Notes: generated by a model from the letters alone, not told the origin. Positions 17,946 to 27,788 are shown, counted from the stretch's first letter. The stretch is 64,000 nt of DNA from Ruminococcus flavefaciens (GCF_900108555.1 NZ_FNWV01000012.1:21261-85260); one strand, 5' to 3'. A program made the numbers and translations.

Positions 17946-18632
17946 ATGAAAGCTTTGGTATTATTTAGCGGCGGAGTTGACAGCACTACCTGTCTCGCTA
18001 TCGCAGTTGATAAATATGGTGCTGATAATGTGCTGGCACTTTCACTTTATTACGGTCAGAAGCACAGCCGTGAGCTTGAAGCTGCGCGCAAGATAGCATC
18101 TCATTACGGTGTAAGACATAAGGAGCTTGACCTCGCGCTCATTTTTGCAGACAGCGACTGTACGCTGCTTAAAGGTTCAAGCGGAGATATCCCCAAGGAG
18201 AGCTACGCCGAGCAGCTTGAAAAGACTGACGGCAAGCCTGTTTCCACATATGTTCCGTTCAGAAACGGACTTTTCCTTGCATCTGCGGCAAGTATAGCCC
18301 TTTCAAACGGCTGTACGGAGATATACTACGGTGCTCACAGCGATGATGCGGCAGGCAATGCCTATCCCGATTGCAGCAGCGACTTCAACGATGCTATAAA
18401 CCGCGCTATCTATCTCGGAAGCGGCTGCGAGCTTAAAGTTGTTGCTCCGTTTATAGGCATAAACAAGGCACAGGTAGTGGCTGAGGGACTGAAACTCGGT
18501 GTGCCCTATGAGCTCACATGGAGCTGCTATGAGGGCGGAGATAAGCCATGCGGAGTCTGCGGCACCTGCCGTGACAGGATAGCTGCATTTGAGGCAAACG
18601 GTATCCACGACCCTGCTATGAAAGGAGAATAA
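17946..18632 (+). CDS. queC: 7-cyano-7-deazaguanine (preQ0) synthase
   Basis: The 228-aa protein has the PP-loop ATP-pyrophosphatase motif at its N-terminus (FSGGVDSTT) and a C-terminal zinc site with Cys in [15 protein letters not shown]. It converts 7-carboxy-7-deazaguanine to preQ0 with ammonia and ATP. ATG 17946 is preferred over an in-frame start inside folE (17919) because GAGGAGG lies five nt upstream of it and the protein then begins at the conserved [10 protein letters not shown]. Confidence 0.95.
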   Translation: MKALVLFSGGVDSTTCLAIAVDKYGADNVLALSLYYGQKHSRELEAARKIASHYGVRHKELDLALIFADSDCTLLKGSSGDIPKESYAEQLEKTDGKPVSTYVPFRNGLFLASAASIALSNGCTEIYYGAHSDDAAGNAYPDCSSDFNDAINRAIYLGSGCELKVVAPFIGINKAQVVAEGLKLGVPYELTWSCYEGGDKPCGVCGTCRDRIAAFEANGIHDPAMKGE

Positions 18633-18633
18633 T

Positions 18634-19131
18634 ATGAGCGGCAGAAGCGAAAACGAAAAGGGAAGCATTACTCTTCTCGGTAATAACAACACAAAGTATT
18701 CCTCGGATTACGACCCGTCTGTGCTTGAAACATTCCCTAACAAGCACCCTGACAATGACTATTTCGTAAAGTTCAACTGTCCTGAGTTCACGAGCCTTTG
18801 TCCTATTACAGGACAGCCTGACTTTGCGGCAATATATATATCATACATTCCCGATAAGGTAATGGTGGAGAGCAAGTCGCTGAAGCTCTATCTTTTCAGC
18901 TTTCGCAATCACGGCGACTTCCATGAGGACTGCGTTAATATAATCATGAAAGACCTTATAAAGCTCATGTCTCCGAAATATATCGAGGTATGGGGAAAAT
19001 TCCTGCCTCGCGGCGGTATTTCCATTGACCCGTATTGCAATTATGGCAAGCCCGGTACTAAGTGGGAGGAGCTTGCATGGGACAGACTTTCTCATCACGA
19101 CCTCTATCCCGAAAGCATAAATAACAGATGA
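18634..19131 (+). CDS. queF: NADPH-dependent preQ0 reductase
   Basis: The 165-aa single-domain QueF has the catalytic Cys in [13 protein letters not shown], the motif [10 protein letters not shown] and FHEDCVN. It reduces the nitrile of preQ0 to the amine of preQ1, the presumed ligand of the leader riboswitch, which closes a feedback loop. It starts two nt after queC with AAAGGAG. Last gene of the operon. Confidence 0.95.
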   Translation: MSGRSENEKGSITLLGNNNTKYSSDYDPSVLETFPNKHPDNDYFVKFNCPEFTSLCPITGQPDFAAIYISYIPDKVMVESKSLKLYLFSFRNHGDFHEDCVNIIMKDLIKLMSPKYIEVWGKFLPRGGISIDPYCNYGKPGTKWEELAWDRLSHHDLYPESINNR

Positions 19132-19136
19132 TACAC

Positions 19137-19171
19137 AAACAGCCGCCCATCGGTCAAATGGACGGCTGTTT
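19137..19171. terminator. convergent terminator between queF and EAL gene
   Basis: AAACAGCCG pairs with CGGCTGTTT; CCAT/ATGG extends the stem past one mismatch. Confidence 0.8.
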
Positions 19172-19172
19172 G

Positions 19173-21053
19173 CTATATTTTGGAGGTGGAGGAATTGTTA
19201 CAGCGGACGAAATCGAGGCATTCGCTGACAGGTATAGGCTTTGAGAAATAATATCCCTGTATATAGTCTATACCGAGCTTGGAAAGCTTTTCAAGCTGAG
19301 GCTGTTCCTCGACTCCTTCGGCAACTATCTGCATACCAAGACGCTTTATCATATCTGTTACCGATTCAAACATTATTCTTGCTTTTTCGCTTTTGAAATA
19401 TGCGTTGACCATAGTTCGGTCGAATTTTACGATATCAACGGGCATATTTAATATGTAGTTCAGGTTCGATTCACCTGTACCGAAATCGTCAAGGGAGAAG
19501 GAGCAGCCGTATTTGCGGAGATACTCCATATTTTCAAGAAGTATGTCCTTTTGCTTTATCGCGCCCGACTCGGTTATCTCAAGGTTTATCTTTTTTGCGT
19601 CAATGCCGTATCTATGCATTATCCTGAAAAATTTCGGTGCGAGATCGGGGTTCTCGCATTGGACTACCGAAAGATTGACCTCGATGTATTGCAGACCTAT
19701 AGAGGTTATATCGTGGTCGTGTATCAGTTTGCATACGAGCTCGAATACTCTTTCGCCTATCTGTTCGATCTGTCCCGACATTTCAGCGATAGGAATGAAT
19801 TTGTTCGGCATTATGATACTGCCGTCGTTGCTTCGCATACGCACAAGAGCTTCTGCGGATACAAACTTCTGCTCCTGAACCGAATATATAGGCTGGAGAA
19901 ATATCTCGAACCTTTCTTCACTGAGTGCGGATTTTATCTCGTTCTGCATGGAACGGAAATTCTCCATATTGAGGATAGCGTCCTTGTCGATAACAAAGCA
20001 GTCGTCATGGCTTTCGCTTACGATATTTGAATAATAACGGTATGCCATACCGAATTCAGCAATATTCTTGAAAAGCTTCAATGAAGGGACAGTGATAAAA
20101 TGCGGATTTGGGAACTGATTATCAGACCAGCCTGCTTCAAATCTCTTCTTTATTTCTATCATCTTCTTATCAAGCGTACCGTCATCAGGGAAAGCGACGA
20201 TAAGGTCGTTGGCTATTCCTCGGAATACCTTGTCATTTGACAGCTTTTTAAGGTAGTTTGATATTTCCAGCAGCAGATCTTCCGAAACTATGTTTTTTTC
20301 CATATCTTCGTTGTTTATGATAATGAATGATTGGTCCAGCTTGTTATTGTCGAAAAGCTGTTTTATGTATTCATATAGCATCTGGATACGATATGTTCCG
20401 AGATTTCGGTCTATACCCGAATCAGGATTTTCCATTTTCGCAAAGAGTATGGTTATTCCGAGAGCCATTGAAAGGCTTACAAGAAGCAGTTCGCGGTTGA
20501 AAAGCTGTATGGTAGCACCTGCGGTCTCAAGTACCATCCATAGCATAGCTGCGTGACTGCGGTAGGGGTTCATCTGTTTATTGAAGAAAAGTATCATTAT
20601 GATAGAACCGATTATATATAAAGGTGCAACGATGAATGTGTATATTACAGCAGGACCGTAGCTGTATACTTCATTATCCTTATTTATGCAGTATATCGGC
20701 AGCATGAATGGTATGATGCTGAGTATGAATGTGGCAACGAAGAAAATGCGCCGCAGCTTTTTTTGTTTTCGCAGCTTTACGATATCATAGCATATATAAT
20801 TGAAGGAAAGATAACTTGTCCATATTACAAAGAAAAGATATATTTTACAGAATATCGCAGCCTGTTCCGGGGGTGCATTTATTATGGCATCTATTGAACA
20901 CAGATCAGCTATGACACAGAAAGTCGTTACCAGAACCAGCTGGCGATATATCCACATACTTTCAAGTATAACGCTTTGCCTTTTAAATGAGTAGTAGCAT
21001 ATAAGCAGAAGGATTATCAAAGCACAGAATTGTATTTGCATACTTTGAACCAT
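19173..21053 (-). CDS. membrane protein with degenerate GGDEF and EAL cyclic-di-GMP phosphodiesterase domain
   Basis: The 626-aa protein starts with six or seven hydrophobic helices (~1-205), a membrane sensor region with no recognised family. A diverged GGDEF-like segment (~215-365) has no GGDEF motif. The EAL domain (~380-615) keeps its key residues: EALVRM, NLSVVQ, EITESG, DDFGTG, DIVKFD, VAEGVEE and QGYYFSKP. It probably hydrolyses cyclic-di-GMP to pGpG in response to a membrane signal. AGGAGGGG lies upstream of ATG 21053. Convergent with queF. Confidence 0.88.
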   Translation of the reverse strand: MVQSMQIQFCALIILLLICYYSFKRQSVILESMWIYRQLVLVTTFCVIADLCSIDAIINAPPEQAAIFCKIYLFFVIWTSYLSFNYICYDIVKLRKQKKLRRIFFVATFILSIIPFMLPIYCINKDNEVYSYGPAVIYTFIVAPLYIIGSIIMILFFNKQMNPYRSHAAMLWMVLETAGATIQLFNRELLLVSLSMALGITILFAKMENPDSGIDRNLGTYRIQMLYEYIKQLFDNNKLDQSFIIINNEDMEKNIVSEDLLLEISNYLKKLSNDKVFRGIANDLIVAFPDDGTLDKKMIEIKKRFEAGWSDNQFPNPHFITVPSLKLFKNIAEFGMAYRYYSNIVSESHDDCFVIDKDAILNMENFRSMQNEIKSALSEERFEIFLQPIYSVQEQKFVSAEALVRMRSNDGSIIMPNKFIPIAEMSGQIEQIGERVFELVCKLIHDHDITSIGLQYIEVNLSVVQCENPDLAPKFFRIMHRYGIDAKKINLEITESGAIKQKDILLENMEYLRKYGCSFSLDDFGTGESNLNYILNMPVDIVKFDRTMVNAYFKSEKARIMFESVTDMIKRLGMQIVAEGVEEQPQLEKLSKLGIDYIQGYYFSKPIPVSECLDFVRCNNSSTSKI

Positions 21054-21180
21054 TGAACCCCTCCTTTTCTTGATGTTATTTGCTATATATATGTATTATA
21101 TCACGAAAAAACTATTAAGTTTGCATAATTATTATAATTTACTGTTAATGTTGTATTGCATAGTTTTATAAATGAACAAA

Positions 21181-21220
21181 AAGCAGCATAAACGAAACGG
21201 AAATGCGTTTATGCTGCTTT
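21181..21220 (-). terminator. terminator after PAS-GGDEF-EAL gene
   Basis: AAGCAGCATAAACG pairs with CGTTTATGCTGCTT. On the minus strand it is followed by TTTTTG. It lies directly downstream of the stop at 21225. Confidence 0.8.
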
Positions 21221-21224
21221 GCAA

Positions 21225-24200
21225 TTATTTTTTTTTATTGTTATCCATTTCGAGCAGCTTTTCAAGTTCTATCGGGCGTGAATAGTAATATCCCTGTAAG
21301 CTGTGTACATGATAATTCAGCAGGATATGTCTCATTGCTGCTGTCTCTATTCCTTCTACGCAGACCTTTGCTCCGTATGTTGAGGATACTTCTGCAAAAG
21401 TCTTGATAAATGTGCGCTCTTTCAGATCATCTTCTATCTTCATAACGAAGCTTCTGTCGATCTTTATAACATCGAATGGCAGTTCTTTTACTATCTCCAT
21501 TGATGAGAAGCCAGTTCCGAAGTCGTCAAGTGCTATCAGTACGCCTCTTCCGCGAAGATTTACGATTATGTTTTTAAGCATATCCATGTTGAGAAGCCTG
21601 CATCGCTCCGTTATCTCAAGGCAGAGATGCTCGGGAGGGAAGTTGGTATCCTCAAGGGTATCGAATACCATATCGAGGAAATTCGTTTTCTCAAGCTGAG
21701 TATATGAAAGATTGACATTTATTATAAAGTCTGGGTACTTTTTCATAAGCTCTTTTGCGCCAAGTATAGCGGTTTTCAGTATCCACTGACCAAGCTTGAA
21801 GAAAAGGGGATCCTTTTCAAGTATAGGAATGAAGTGATCGGGCGGTACTATGCCGTATTCATCATTCTTCCACCTGAGAAGTGCCTCTGCGCCGATTATC
21901 TTTTCCGATACAGCATCGACAACAGGCTGATACAGCAGGTAAAAGCCCTGATAATCCTGCATGATAGAAGCTCTTATTACATGGAGCTTTTCTATCCTTT
22001 GCTTGTTCTCGTCGTTGAGGTCATTGTAGAATTCAACAAGATCGCCCTGCCTGCGAACCTTTGATTCGCCGTATGCGAAGTTAAGGCAGGCATATACGGT
22101 CTGAACATCTATCAGGAAATTATCTACCGTAAGCAGACCTGCGTTCAGATCAAGGATAATGTATTTGTCATCAACGAAAAAGCCCTGTCTGAAATGTGTG
22201 CGCAGTTTATCGTATCTGTCATTCATTTCTTCAACTGAAAGAGTGGATATAACTGCGAATTTAGTTCCATCAAGTCGATAGATGCTTTCTGACTTATTGG
22301 TGTTATCAAACATATATCTTCCGAATTTTTGAAGAACGAGATTGCCGAAGTGATATCCGTATACCTCGTTGATCTCGGAGAATTTGCCTATACCTATCAT
22401 GCATATGCGCATCTTTATATTCTTGACCATATTTGTTTCCAGATCCTCAAAAAAGCTGTACTGATTTTTCAGACCTGTAAGCGGATCAATATGTCCGTGT
22501 ACACCGTGGTTTCGTATCGAGCCGCAGAAAAACTCGGGTATCTCGTTGGAATCTCTGATAACTACGCCGCGGCAGGTGCAGAGAACATAGTCGCCGTTGA
22601 GCTTTCTTGCTTTGTACTGCATATCATGGCCTAAGGCATTTCCCGAGAAGATGGAAGCTATTCCCGAATGGTATATCTCAACATCATCAGGGTGGATATG
22701 CTTTTCCCATATACCGCCTGCGCCGAGCATATATTCGGAAGGCAGACCAAAGATCTTTACAGCAGCCTTTGACCAGCGTGAGTAATCATGCTTCATGTCG
22801 CATACATAGACGTAAGTGTCCTCAGCTACAACGGAAAAGGCATCAAAAAGGGCATCGAGCTTCTTTTTCCTTTCAATAGGTATTGGTGCATCGAGACTGT
22901 CAGGACCGTGCATATGAGGCTTAACAGCTCCTTCTTTGAGCCATTTTTTGTTTTCGTACATCATTGTGTCAGCACGTTCAAAAACATCGGTAAACATTCT
23001 ATCGTGCTGAGGATTGTAAACAGCCATGCCGCTTGCCACAATAGGTCCTTCATTTTTTCTCTGATTATCTATAACACGATTGTGTAACTCTTCAAGAAGA
23101 GAGGTTCGGTTTTCAAAGTCTGAGCTTCTGAGAAATACCACGAATTCATCGCCGCCCACTCTGAAAACAGGGCTGTGAGAGAAGATATCGCATATTAGCT
23201 TGCATGAAGCCTTTATGTACTCATCGCCTGCCTTGTGACCGAGAGAATCATTTATTCGTTTAAGGTCGTTGATATCGCATACAACGATAGCAAAGGGCAG
23301 GTAGTCAAGACCGTTGTCGATATTGTTCTGTACGGTCTTTTCAAGCTCGTAGAAAGCGTTTTTGTTCTTTATTCCTGTAAGCTCATCGCGGCGAGCCATT
23401 TCATTGGCGATTTTCAGTGCTTTAAGCTGTTCACGCTCTTTTTTTAGCTCATCTTCGATATTTTCAACGCCGATAATGAAATGCGAATGATTGCTTGACA
23501 GCATGATAGTTAAACGTGTATGCACAGGTTCGCCGTTTGAGATCACACGACATTCGATGATATACTGCTTTTTATCTTTCAGTTCATCTTTGAGATTTTC
23601 TTTGGTCAGCGACCTCATAACGCTTTTCTGGTCAAGGCGATAGAAATTCTTGTTTATCATTGCAGACAGATCGTCAAAGAACATCTGACCTTCTTTTATT
23701 ACGCATATCGTGCCTGTTTTTTTATCAAACGAAAACTCTGTGAATTTTTCTGTTTCTGCGTCGATATACAGCAATACATCATAATATGAGGCAAGAGATT
23801 CGGATATACGTGTGTATATCTCGCGCTCGTGCTCTGCCTGCTGCAATCTTTCGCGGTCACGGACTCTGTCGTCGATATTGATGACACCGAGTATAAAGAA
23901 ATCCTCGTCATCGTTCAGTCCGCGAATGAGTCTGATAGTGTGATAAACAGGCTGTCCGTCTATCATAAGGCGGTATTCTATACTTTGCATCGAGCCCTTT
24001 TTCACATCGGAAAGGAGCTTTTCTTTTTGGAAGCCCTCCATGAAAATGTGCTTGTCCTCTTCATAGACGACTTTATCAGCATCACGGATTATATTCTTGA
24101 AAAAGTCCTCGCCGCCTTGTTCTATGTGCAGAGAATGGAACTCGGGATCTACGGAATACCATTGATACTCGTTTGTGATAGCATTGACATAGTAAACGCT

Positions 24201-24260
24201 AGAATAGTCGACAAGGAGAGCTTCAGCTATTTTATTGAATATTTTATCATTGCTGAACAT
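21225..24260 (-). CDS. PAS-GGDEF-PAS-GGDEF-EAL cyclic-di-GMP protein
   Basis: This 1011-aa soluble protein has two PAS-like sensor segments, a GGDEF domain with intact RVGGDEFVVFL, a third PAS-like domain, and a second GGDEF whose signature is degenerate (RLDGTKFAVI). It ends in an EAL domain with EALLRW, NLSYTQL, EITERC, DDFGTGFSSM, DVIKIDRSF, CVEGIET and QGYYYSRP. It could both make and break cyclic-di-GMP, with the second GGDEF as a possible GTP sensor. ATG 24260 with a GGGGGG ribosome site is chosen; an in-frame GTG at 24275 is possible. Monocistronic, with its own promoter and terminator. Confidence 0.88.
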   Translation of the reverse strand: MFSNDKIFNKIAEALLVDYSSVYYVNAITNEYQWYSVDPEFHSLHIEQGGEDFFKNIIRDADKVVYEEDKHIFMEGFQKEKLLSDVKKGSMQSIEYRLMIDGQPVYHTIRLIRGLNDDEDFFILGVINIDDRVRDRERLQQAEHEREIYTRISESLASYYDVLLYIDAETEKFTEFSFDKKTGTICVIKEGQMFFDDLSAMINKNFYRLDQKSVMRSLTKENLKDELKDKKQYIIECRVISNGEPVHTRLTIMLSSNHSHFIIGVENIEDELKKEREQLKALKIANEMARRDELTGIKNKNAFYELEKTVQNNIDNGLDYLPFAIVVCDINDLKRINDSLGHKAGDEYIKASCKLICDIFSHSPVFRVGGDEFVVFLRSSDFENRTSLLEELHNRVIDNQRKNEGPIVASGMAVYNPQHDRMFTDVFERADTMMYENKKWLKEGAVKPHMHGPDSLDAPIPIERKKKLDALFDAFSVVAEDTYVYVCDMKHDYSRWSKAAVKIFGLPSEYMLGAGGIWEKHIHPDDVEIYHSGIASIFSGNALGHDMQYKARKLNGDYVLCTCRGVVIRDSNEIPEFFCGSIRNHGVHGHIDPLTGLKNQYSFFEDLETNMVKNIKMRICMIGIGKFSEINEVYGYHFGNLVLQKFGRYMFDNTNKSESIYRLDGTKFAVISTLSVEEMNDRYDKLRTHFRQGFFVDDKYIILDLNAGLLTVDNFLIDVQTVYACLNFAYGESKVRRQGDLVEFYNDLNDENKQRIEKLHVIRASIMQDYQGFYLLYQPVVDAVSEKIIGAEALLRWKNDEYGIVPPDHFIPILEKDPLFFKLGQWILKTAILGAKELMKKYPDFIINVNLSYTQLEKTNFLDMVFDTLEDTNFPPEHLCLEITERCRLLNMDMLKNIIVNLRGRGVLIALDDFGTGFSSMEIVKELPFDVIKIDRSFVMKIEDDLKERTFIKTFAEVSSTYGAKVCVEGIETAAMRHILLNYHVHSLQGYYYSRPIELEKLLEMDNNKKK

Positions 24261-24335
24261 ACAAAAACCCCCCACAATGTATATTTAGTTAAATAAAATC
24301 AATTGATGACAATAATATCGTATTTTATCCCTTAT

Positions 24336-24364
24336 ATTATAACATTTTTATCATATATAGTCAA
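24336..24364 (-). promoter_or_regulatory. promoter of PAS-GGDEF-EAL gene
   Basis: On the minus strand, TTGACT (24359-24364), a 17-nt spacer and TATAAT (24336-24341). Confidence 0.7.
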
Positions 24365-24400
24365 TGATAATATGTGAATAATTTATAAATTGTGCATTTG

Positions 24401-24431
24401 AAAAAGCCCTCACAGCATTGCTGTGAGGGCT
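24401..24431 (-). terminator. terminator of the ABC-exporter/histidine kinase operon
   Basis: AGCCCTCACAGCA pairs with TGCTGTGAGGGCT (13 bp), followed by TTTTT on the minus strand, immediately after the kinase stop. Confidence 0.9.
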
Positions 24432-24435
24432 GAAG

Positions 24436-25308
24436 TCATATCGTTATGGTGAATGTGAGCTTTCCGTTTTCGTAGAGTGCGGTAATGCTTCCTCCCATTT
24501 CGCTGAGCAGATACCGCGCTATATGAAGCCCGAGACCTGTTGAACCGCGGGCTGTTTCTACGGTATAGAAACGGTCAAAGAGCTGTTCTGCCTGCACAGC
24601 AGTTATTTCATCGGCAGTGTTTGAGAAGGTTATAACACCTGCATCGTCAAGGCGTATATCAAGGTCGCCTTTGCTGTATTTCACCGCATTATTGAGAATA
24701 TTTGAGAATACACGGGACATTGACTCCTTATTGACACGGCGTATTATTTTTTCATCGGTGATATCTATGGAAGGTGTTATGCTGTTTTGCGTAAGAACAG
24801 GATAAAAGCTGCTGATGCTCTCTGCAAGGAGCTGATTGATATAGACATCTTCAAGCTCGGGAGCTTCGTCCTTCGATACTATCATGGAGTAGCAGAAAAG
24901 CTCCTCTGTTAGCTTCTGCATGGCTTCCGTGCGCTCTGAGATTATGTCCATATATCTGTGGAGCTTCTGTGTATCGTCGGTCTTTTTTGCGATATCAAGG
25001 TATCCGCGTATAGTTGTAAGGGGAGTGCGCAGGTCGTGGGATATATTGGTGATGGAGTTTTTCAGCTCGTTGTTGCCGTTGATGTATGAGAGCTGTTCCT
25101 TGCGGAGTATGGAGAGCTGAGTATTTATGCTGTCGGCAAGATGCTTTATGTCCTTGTCGCTGCTTGTAACATAGACAGGATTATTGGTATCGTTTTTCAG
25201 TCTGTCAGCAAACTGCTCGGATATTTCCCGTGCTGACTTTTTCAGCGTATATATCTTTGCAATTAGCAGTATTATAACTACTGCGGCGCATAACAGACAT
25301 AATACCAT
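24436..25308 (-). CDS. sensor histidine kinase
   Basis: The 290-aa protein has one N-terminal membrane helix (MVLCLLCAAVVIILLIA). The dimerisation/H-box is ISHDLRTPLTTIRGY with the phospho-His. The ATPase part has an N-box (NILNNAVKYS) and G-box (GSTGLGLHIARYLL). There is almost no extracellular part, which fits intramembrane-sensing kinases linked to ABC exporters. ATG 25308 is chosen because AGGAGG lies six nt upstream; an in-frame start further upstream would intrude into the permease gene. It is the last gene of the ABC operon and partner of the response regulator at 27023. Confidence 0.9.
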   Translation of the reverse strand: MVLCLLCAAVVIILLIAKIYTLKKSAREISEQFADRLKNDTNNPVYVTSSDKDIKHLADSINTQLSILRKEQLSYINGNNELKNSITNISHDLRTPLTTIRGYLDIAKKTDDTQKLHRYMDIISERTEAMQKLTEELFCYSMIVSKDEAPELEDVYINQLLAESISSFYPVLTQNSITPSIDITDEKIIRRVNKESMSRVFSNILNNAVKYSKGDLDIRLDDAGVITFSNTADEITAVQAEQLFDRFYTVETARGSTGLGLHIARYLLSEMGGSITALYENGKLTFTITI

Positions 25309-25322
25309 TTTTTGCCTCCTGT

Positions 25323-26033
25323 TTATTTGAGATCGGTCCTGCGGAATATGGCCATTCCTCCAAGTATAAATACTATGGTTATCAGTACTGAATAGAATAT
25401 ATGTGTCCACGGGTTTTTATCAGGTGTCAACAGAATCGTAAGCTGACTCAGAGGACTTATGTCATTAATGGTTTTCAGCCACTTTATATCCTGGAATTCC
25501 TCTGCCATAACAGAAAAGAACAGAAGAGGGTACATAAGGATTATGGGCAGAACTCCGCCTGCATTGCTTTTGACAGTCATAGCTATAAATGTGGTTATGG
25601 CAGATATTGCAATATTCGCTAAAAGGCAGACCATAACATTCTTTGTAAAGGCGGATATATCAAGATCCTTTGTGCCTATGAAGCAGATGTTACAAATGAC
25701 GGAAGTTATTATATAAAGTATCAATGGCAGACAGAATATGAGTATCTCAGTTATCTGGTTTGCAAGGTAAATATCGTTTCTTTTGTGACCTACGGTAAGC
25801 TTGTTGCGTATGGTATTGTTTGAATAATCACGGCTTATGAACAGTCCGCCTACTGCCGACATCATCATTACCATGAGTACCCCCATTTCAAACATACCGA
25901 ACCATGTAAGGTCATCTTTTAGATGACACGCAACGGTTTCGACTACGCCGAGAACTGCGCCCAATACAATACAGCATTTGACATCAAATCTGTATTTCAT
26001 CAGGCTTATGTTTACTTTTAAGAGCTTATTCAT
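25323..26033 (-). CDS. ABC exporter permease subunit
   Basis: The 236-aa protein has about six hydrophobic helices (GMFEMGVLMVMMMSAVGGLFIS; LIFCLPLILYIITSVICNI; VITIVFILGGMAIF), typical of the ABC-2 family permease of BcrB/lantibiotic-immunity type. It overlaps the ATPase gene by 8 nt; ATG 26033 follows AGGAGGTGG at good spacing. With the ATPase it likely exports or detoxifies a peptide antibiotic or other amphiphile. Confidence 0.83.
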   Translation of the reverse strand: MNKLLKVNISLMKYRFDVKCCIVLGAVLGVVETVACHLKDDLTWFGMFEMGVLMVMMMSAVGGLFISRDYSNNTIRNKLTVGHKRNDIYLANQITEILIFCLPLILYIITSVICNICFIGTKDLDISAFTKNVMVCLLANIAISAITTFIAMTVKSNAGGVLPIILMYPLLFFSVMAEEFQDIKWLKTINDISPLSQLTILLTPDKNPWTHIFYSVLITIVFILGGMAIFRRTDLK

Positions 26034-26940
26034 TGCTGCCACCTCCTACAAGTGATATAAAGAAGCTTTCAAGGCTCTCATCGTGCTCGGATACGGAGAG
26101 TATCTCGCATTTTTCTTCCCACAGGCTGAAAGCAAGCTTGGTTATATTCGGTGAAGCAAAGACATCGGCTGTCTCGTTGTCGATTATCTTATATTCTATG
26201 CCCATTCCGTCAAGAGTTCTTGCGAGGACGGAAGTATCGGTGACTTTCATTCGCACACACTTGCGGCACTCGTTTTCAAGCTCCTCGGCACTCATTTCGC
26301 GGATAAGCTGTCCGCCGTTGATGAAGCCGTAGTGAGTAGCTATTTTTGAAAGCTCGTCAAGGATATGGCTGGATATGAGTATGGTTATATGCTTTTCGCG
26401 GTTGAGTTTGAGTATAAGCTCACGCATCTCGATTATTCCCTGTGGGTCGAGACCGTTTATGGGCTCGTCAAGTACAAGAAAATCGGGATTTCCGCAGAGT
26501 GCAACGGCTATTCCGAGACGCTGACGCATACCGAGGGAAAAATCCTTTGCTTTTTTCTTTCCCGTATCTTTAAGACCTACAAGCTCAAGAAGCGCGTCCG
26601 TACTTTTAAGACTGGGAACGCCCATTATCTTATGCTGTATCTCAAGATTTTGTTTAGCTGTGAGATAAGGGTAGATAGAGGGAGTCTCTACAACTGCTCC
26701 CATTCGCTTTCTTGTGTCGGATATGGCACTGTCTGTATTTTTTACTCCGTAAAGCTCGAATGTGCCGTCAGTGGGCGGCTGAAGTCCGCATATCGTGCGT
26801 ATGAGCGTAGTTTTTCCTGCGCCGTTTCTGCCTACAAATCCGTATATAGAACCCTTTGGCACGTTCATGGTAAGTCCGTCAAGTGCTTTGAAGTCTTTGT
26901 ACTTTTTTGAAATGGCATTTGTTTTTAGTACATAGTCCAT
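26026..26940 (-). CDS. ABC exporter ATP-binding subunit (BcrA-like)
   Basis: The 304-aa ATPase has Walker A GRNGAGKTT, the Q-loop region VVETPSIYPYL, signature FSLGMRQR, Walker B FLVLDEPINGLD and the switch His in ILISSHIL. The C-terminal ~80-residue extension is usual in bacitracin/lantibiotic-type exporters. AGGAGG precedes the ATG, and the permease gene overlaps its end. A row of TTAAC repeats lies in its promoter region, which suggests control by the adjacent response regulator. Confidence 0.9.
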   Translation of the reverse strand: MDYVLKTNAISKKYKDFKALDGLTMNVPKGSIYGFVGRNGAGKTTLIRTICGLQPPTDGTFELYGVKNTDSAISDTRKRMGAVVETPSIYPYLTAKQNLEIQHKIMGVPSLKSTDALLELVGLKDTGKKKAKDFSLGMRQRLGIAVALCGNPDFLVLDEPINGLDPQGIIEMRELILKLNREKHITILISSHILDELSKIATHYGFINGGQLIREMSAEELENECRKCVRMKVTDTSVLARTLDGMGIEYKIIDNETADVFASPNITKLAFSLWEEKCEILSVSEHDESLESFFISLVGGGSNE

Positions 26941-26970
26941 ATAAGAACCTCCTTTTTTCTTTCTGAGACC

Positions 26971-27026
26971 ATTATAGCATCAAATGGTTAAGAAAACGGT
27001 TAAGGAATGAGTTAAGATATGGTTAA
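26971..27026 (-). promoter_or_regulatory. promoter with four TTAAC direct repeats, candidate response-regulator box
   Basis: On the minus strand, four TTAACC/TTAACT hexamers (27026-27021, 27015-27010, 27003-26998, 26991-26986) are spaced 11-12 nt apart, one helical turn. They lead to TATAAT at 26976-26971, and no good -35 box is present. Direct repeats at helical spacing upstream of a weak -35 are typical OmpR-family activator sites. Confidence 0.6.
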
Positions 27027-27682
27027 CATTTCAGCATGAAGCCTATGCCCCATACGGCTGATATGTAGTCGGTATCGGATACGGCTTTCAGCTTCCTGCG
27101 GAGATTATGAACGTGTATTTTCAGCGAGTCCTCGGTGCAGTCGGGAGTATCATCGCTTATCTTATCAAGTATAGTGAGCTTTGCGACTACCTGTCCTTCG
27201 TTCTGCATGAGAAGCTTCAATATAGCGTATTCGGTTCTTGTGAGCTTTATATCCTTCTGACCGTATTTTACGGTGTGAGAGTCGGTATCGAGCTGCAATT
27301 CTCCGCATCTTATCACGCCTTCCGATAAACTGCGGCTTTTGCGGAGCTGTACGGTTATCCTTGCAAGGAGCTCATCAATATCAAATGGCTTTGTGATGTA
27401 GTCGGCAGCACCGCCGAGAAGCAGCCCGACTTTATCAGAAGTGGCTGTTTTTGCACTGATTACGATAACAGGGATACCGTTTATATTGCGCAGCAGCTCT
27501 TCGCCGCTGAGTCCCGGGAGCATAAGATCAAGAAGTATAAGGTCGGGCTTTCTTCCTGACAGGAGCAGCAGTGCTTCTGTACCCGAATACGCCTTTGATA
27601 CAGTGTAGCCCTCGCTTTGCAGGACTTCACAGAGCATATCATTTATATGTGTATCATCATCTATTATCATTATTTTTGCCAT
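27023..27682 (-). CDS. OmpR/PhoB-family response regulator
   Basis: The 219-aa protein has a receiver domain (IIDDDTHIND acidic pocket, phospho-Asp in LILLDLMLPG, Thr/Ser in VISAKT, Lys in YITKPFD) and a C-terminal winged helix (TRTEYAILKLLMQNEGQVV ... VHNLRRKL). ATG 27682 follows AAAGGTGG; an in-frame GTG four codons earlier lies in the ribosome site. It is transcribed from its own promoter just upstream of the ABC-histidine kinase genes it probably controls. Confidence 0.93.
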   Translation of the reverse strand: MAKIMIIDDDTHINDMLCEVLQSEGYTVSKAYSGTEALLLLSGRKPDLILLDLMLPGLSGEELLRNINGIPVIVISAKTATSDKVGLLLGGAADYITKPFDIDELLARITVQLRKSRSLSEGVIRCGELQLDTDSHTVKYGQKDIKLTRTEYAILKLLMQNEGQVVAKLTILDKISDDTPDCTEDSLKIHVHNLRRKLKAVSDTDYISAVWGIGFMLKC

Positions 27683-27713
27683 AGTGCTGTCCACCTTTTT
27701 CCTTTTTCATATT

Positions 27714-27742
27714 ATTATAACATCTGCCGCTGATTTTTTCAA
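27714..27742 (-). promoter_or_regulatory. promoter of response regulator gene
   Basis: Minus strand TTGAAA (27737-27742), 17-nt spacer, TATAAT (27714-27719). Confidence 0.7.
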
Positions 27743-27788
27743 GTGGGAGCACTGTTGTATGAAGTGGATACTATTTTGCACAAAAGTA

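Noticed and set aside
24261..24400. Cyclic-di-GMP riboswitch ahead of the PAS-GGDEF-EAL gene
   Set aside because: No GEMM-type conserved core was seen; the region holds only an AT-rich promoter.
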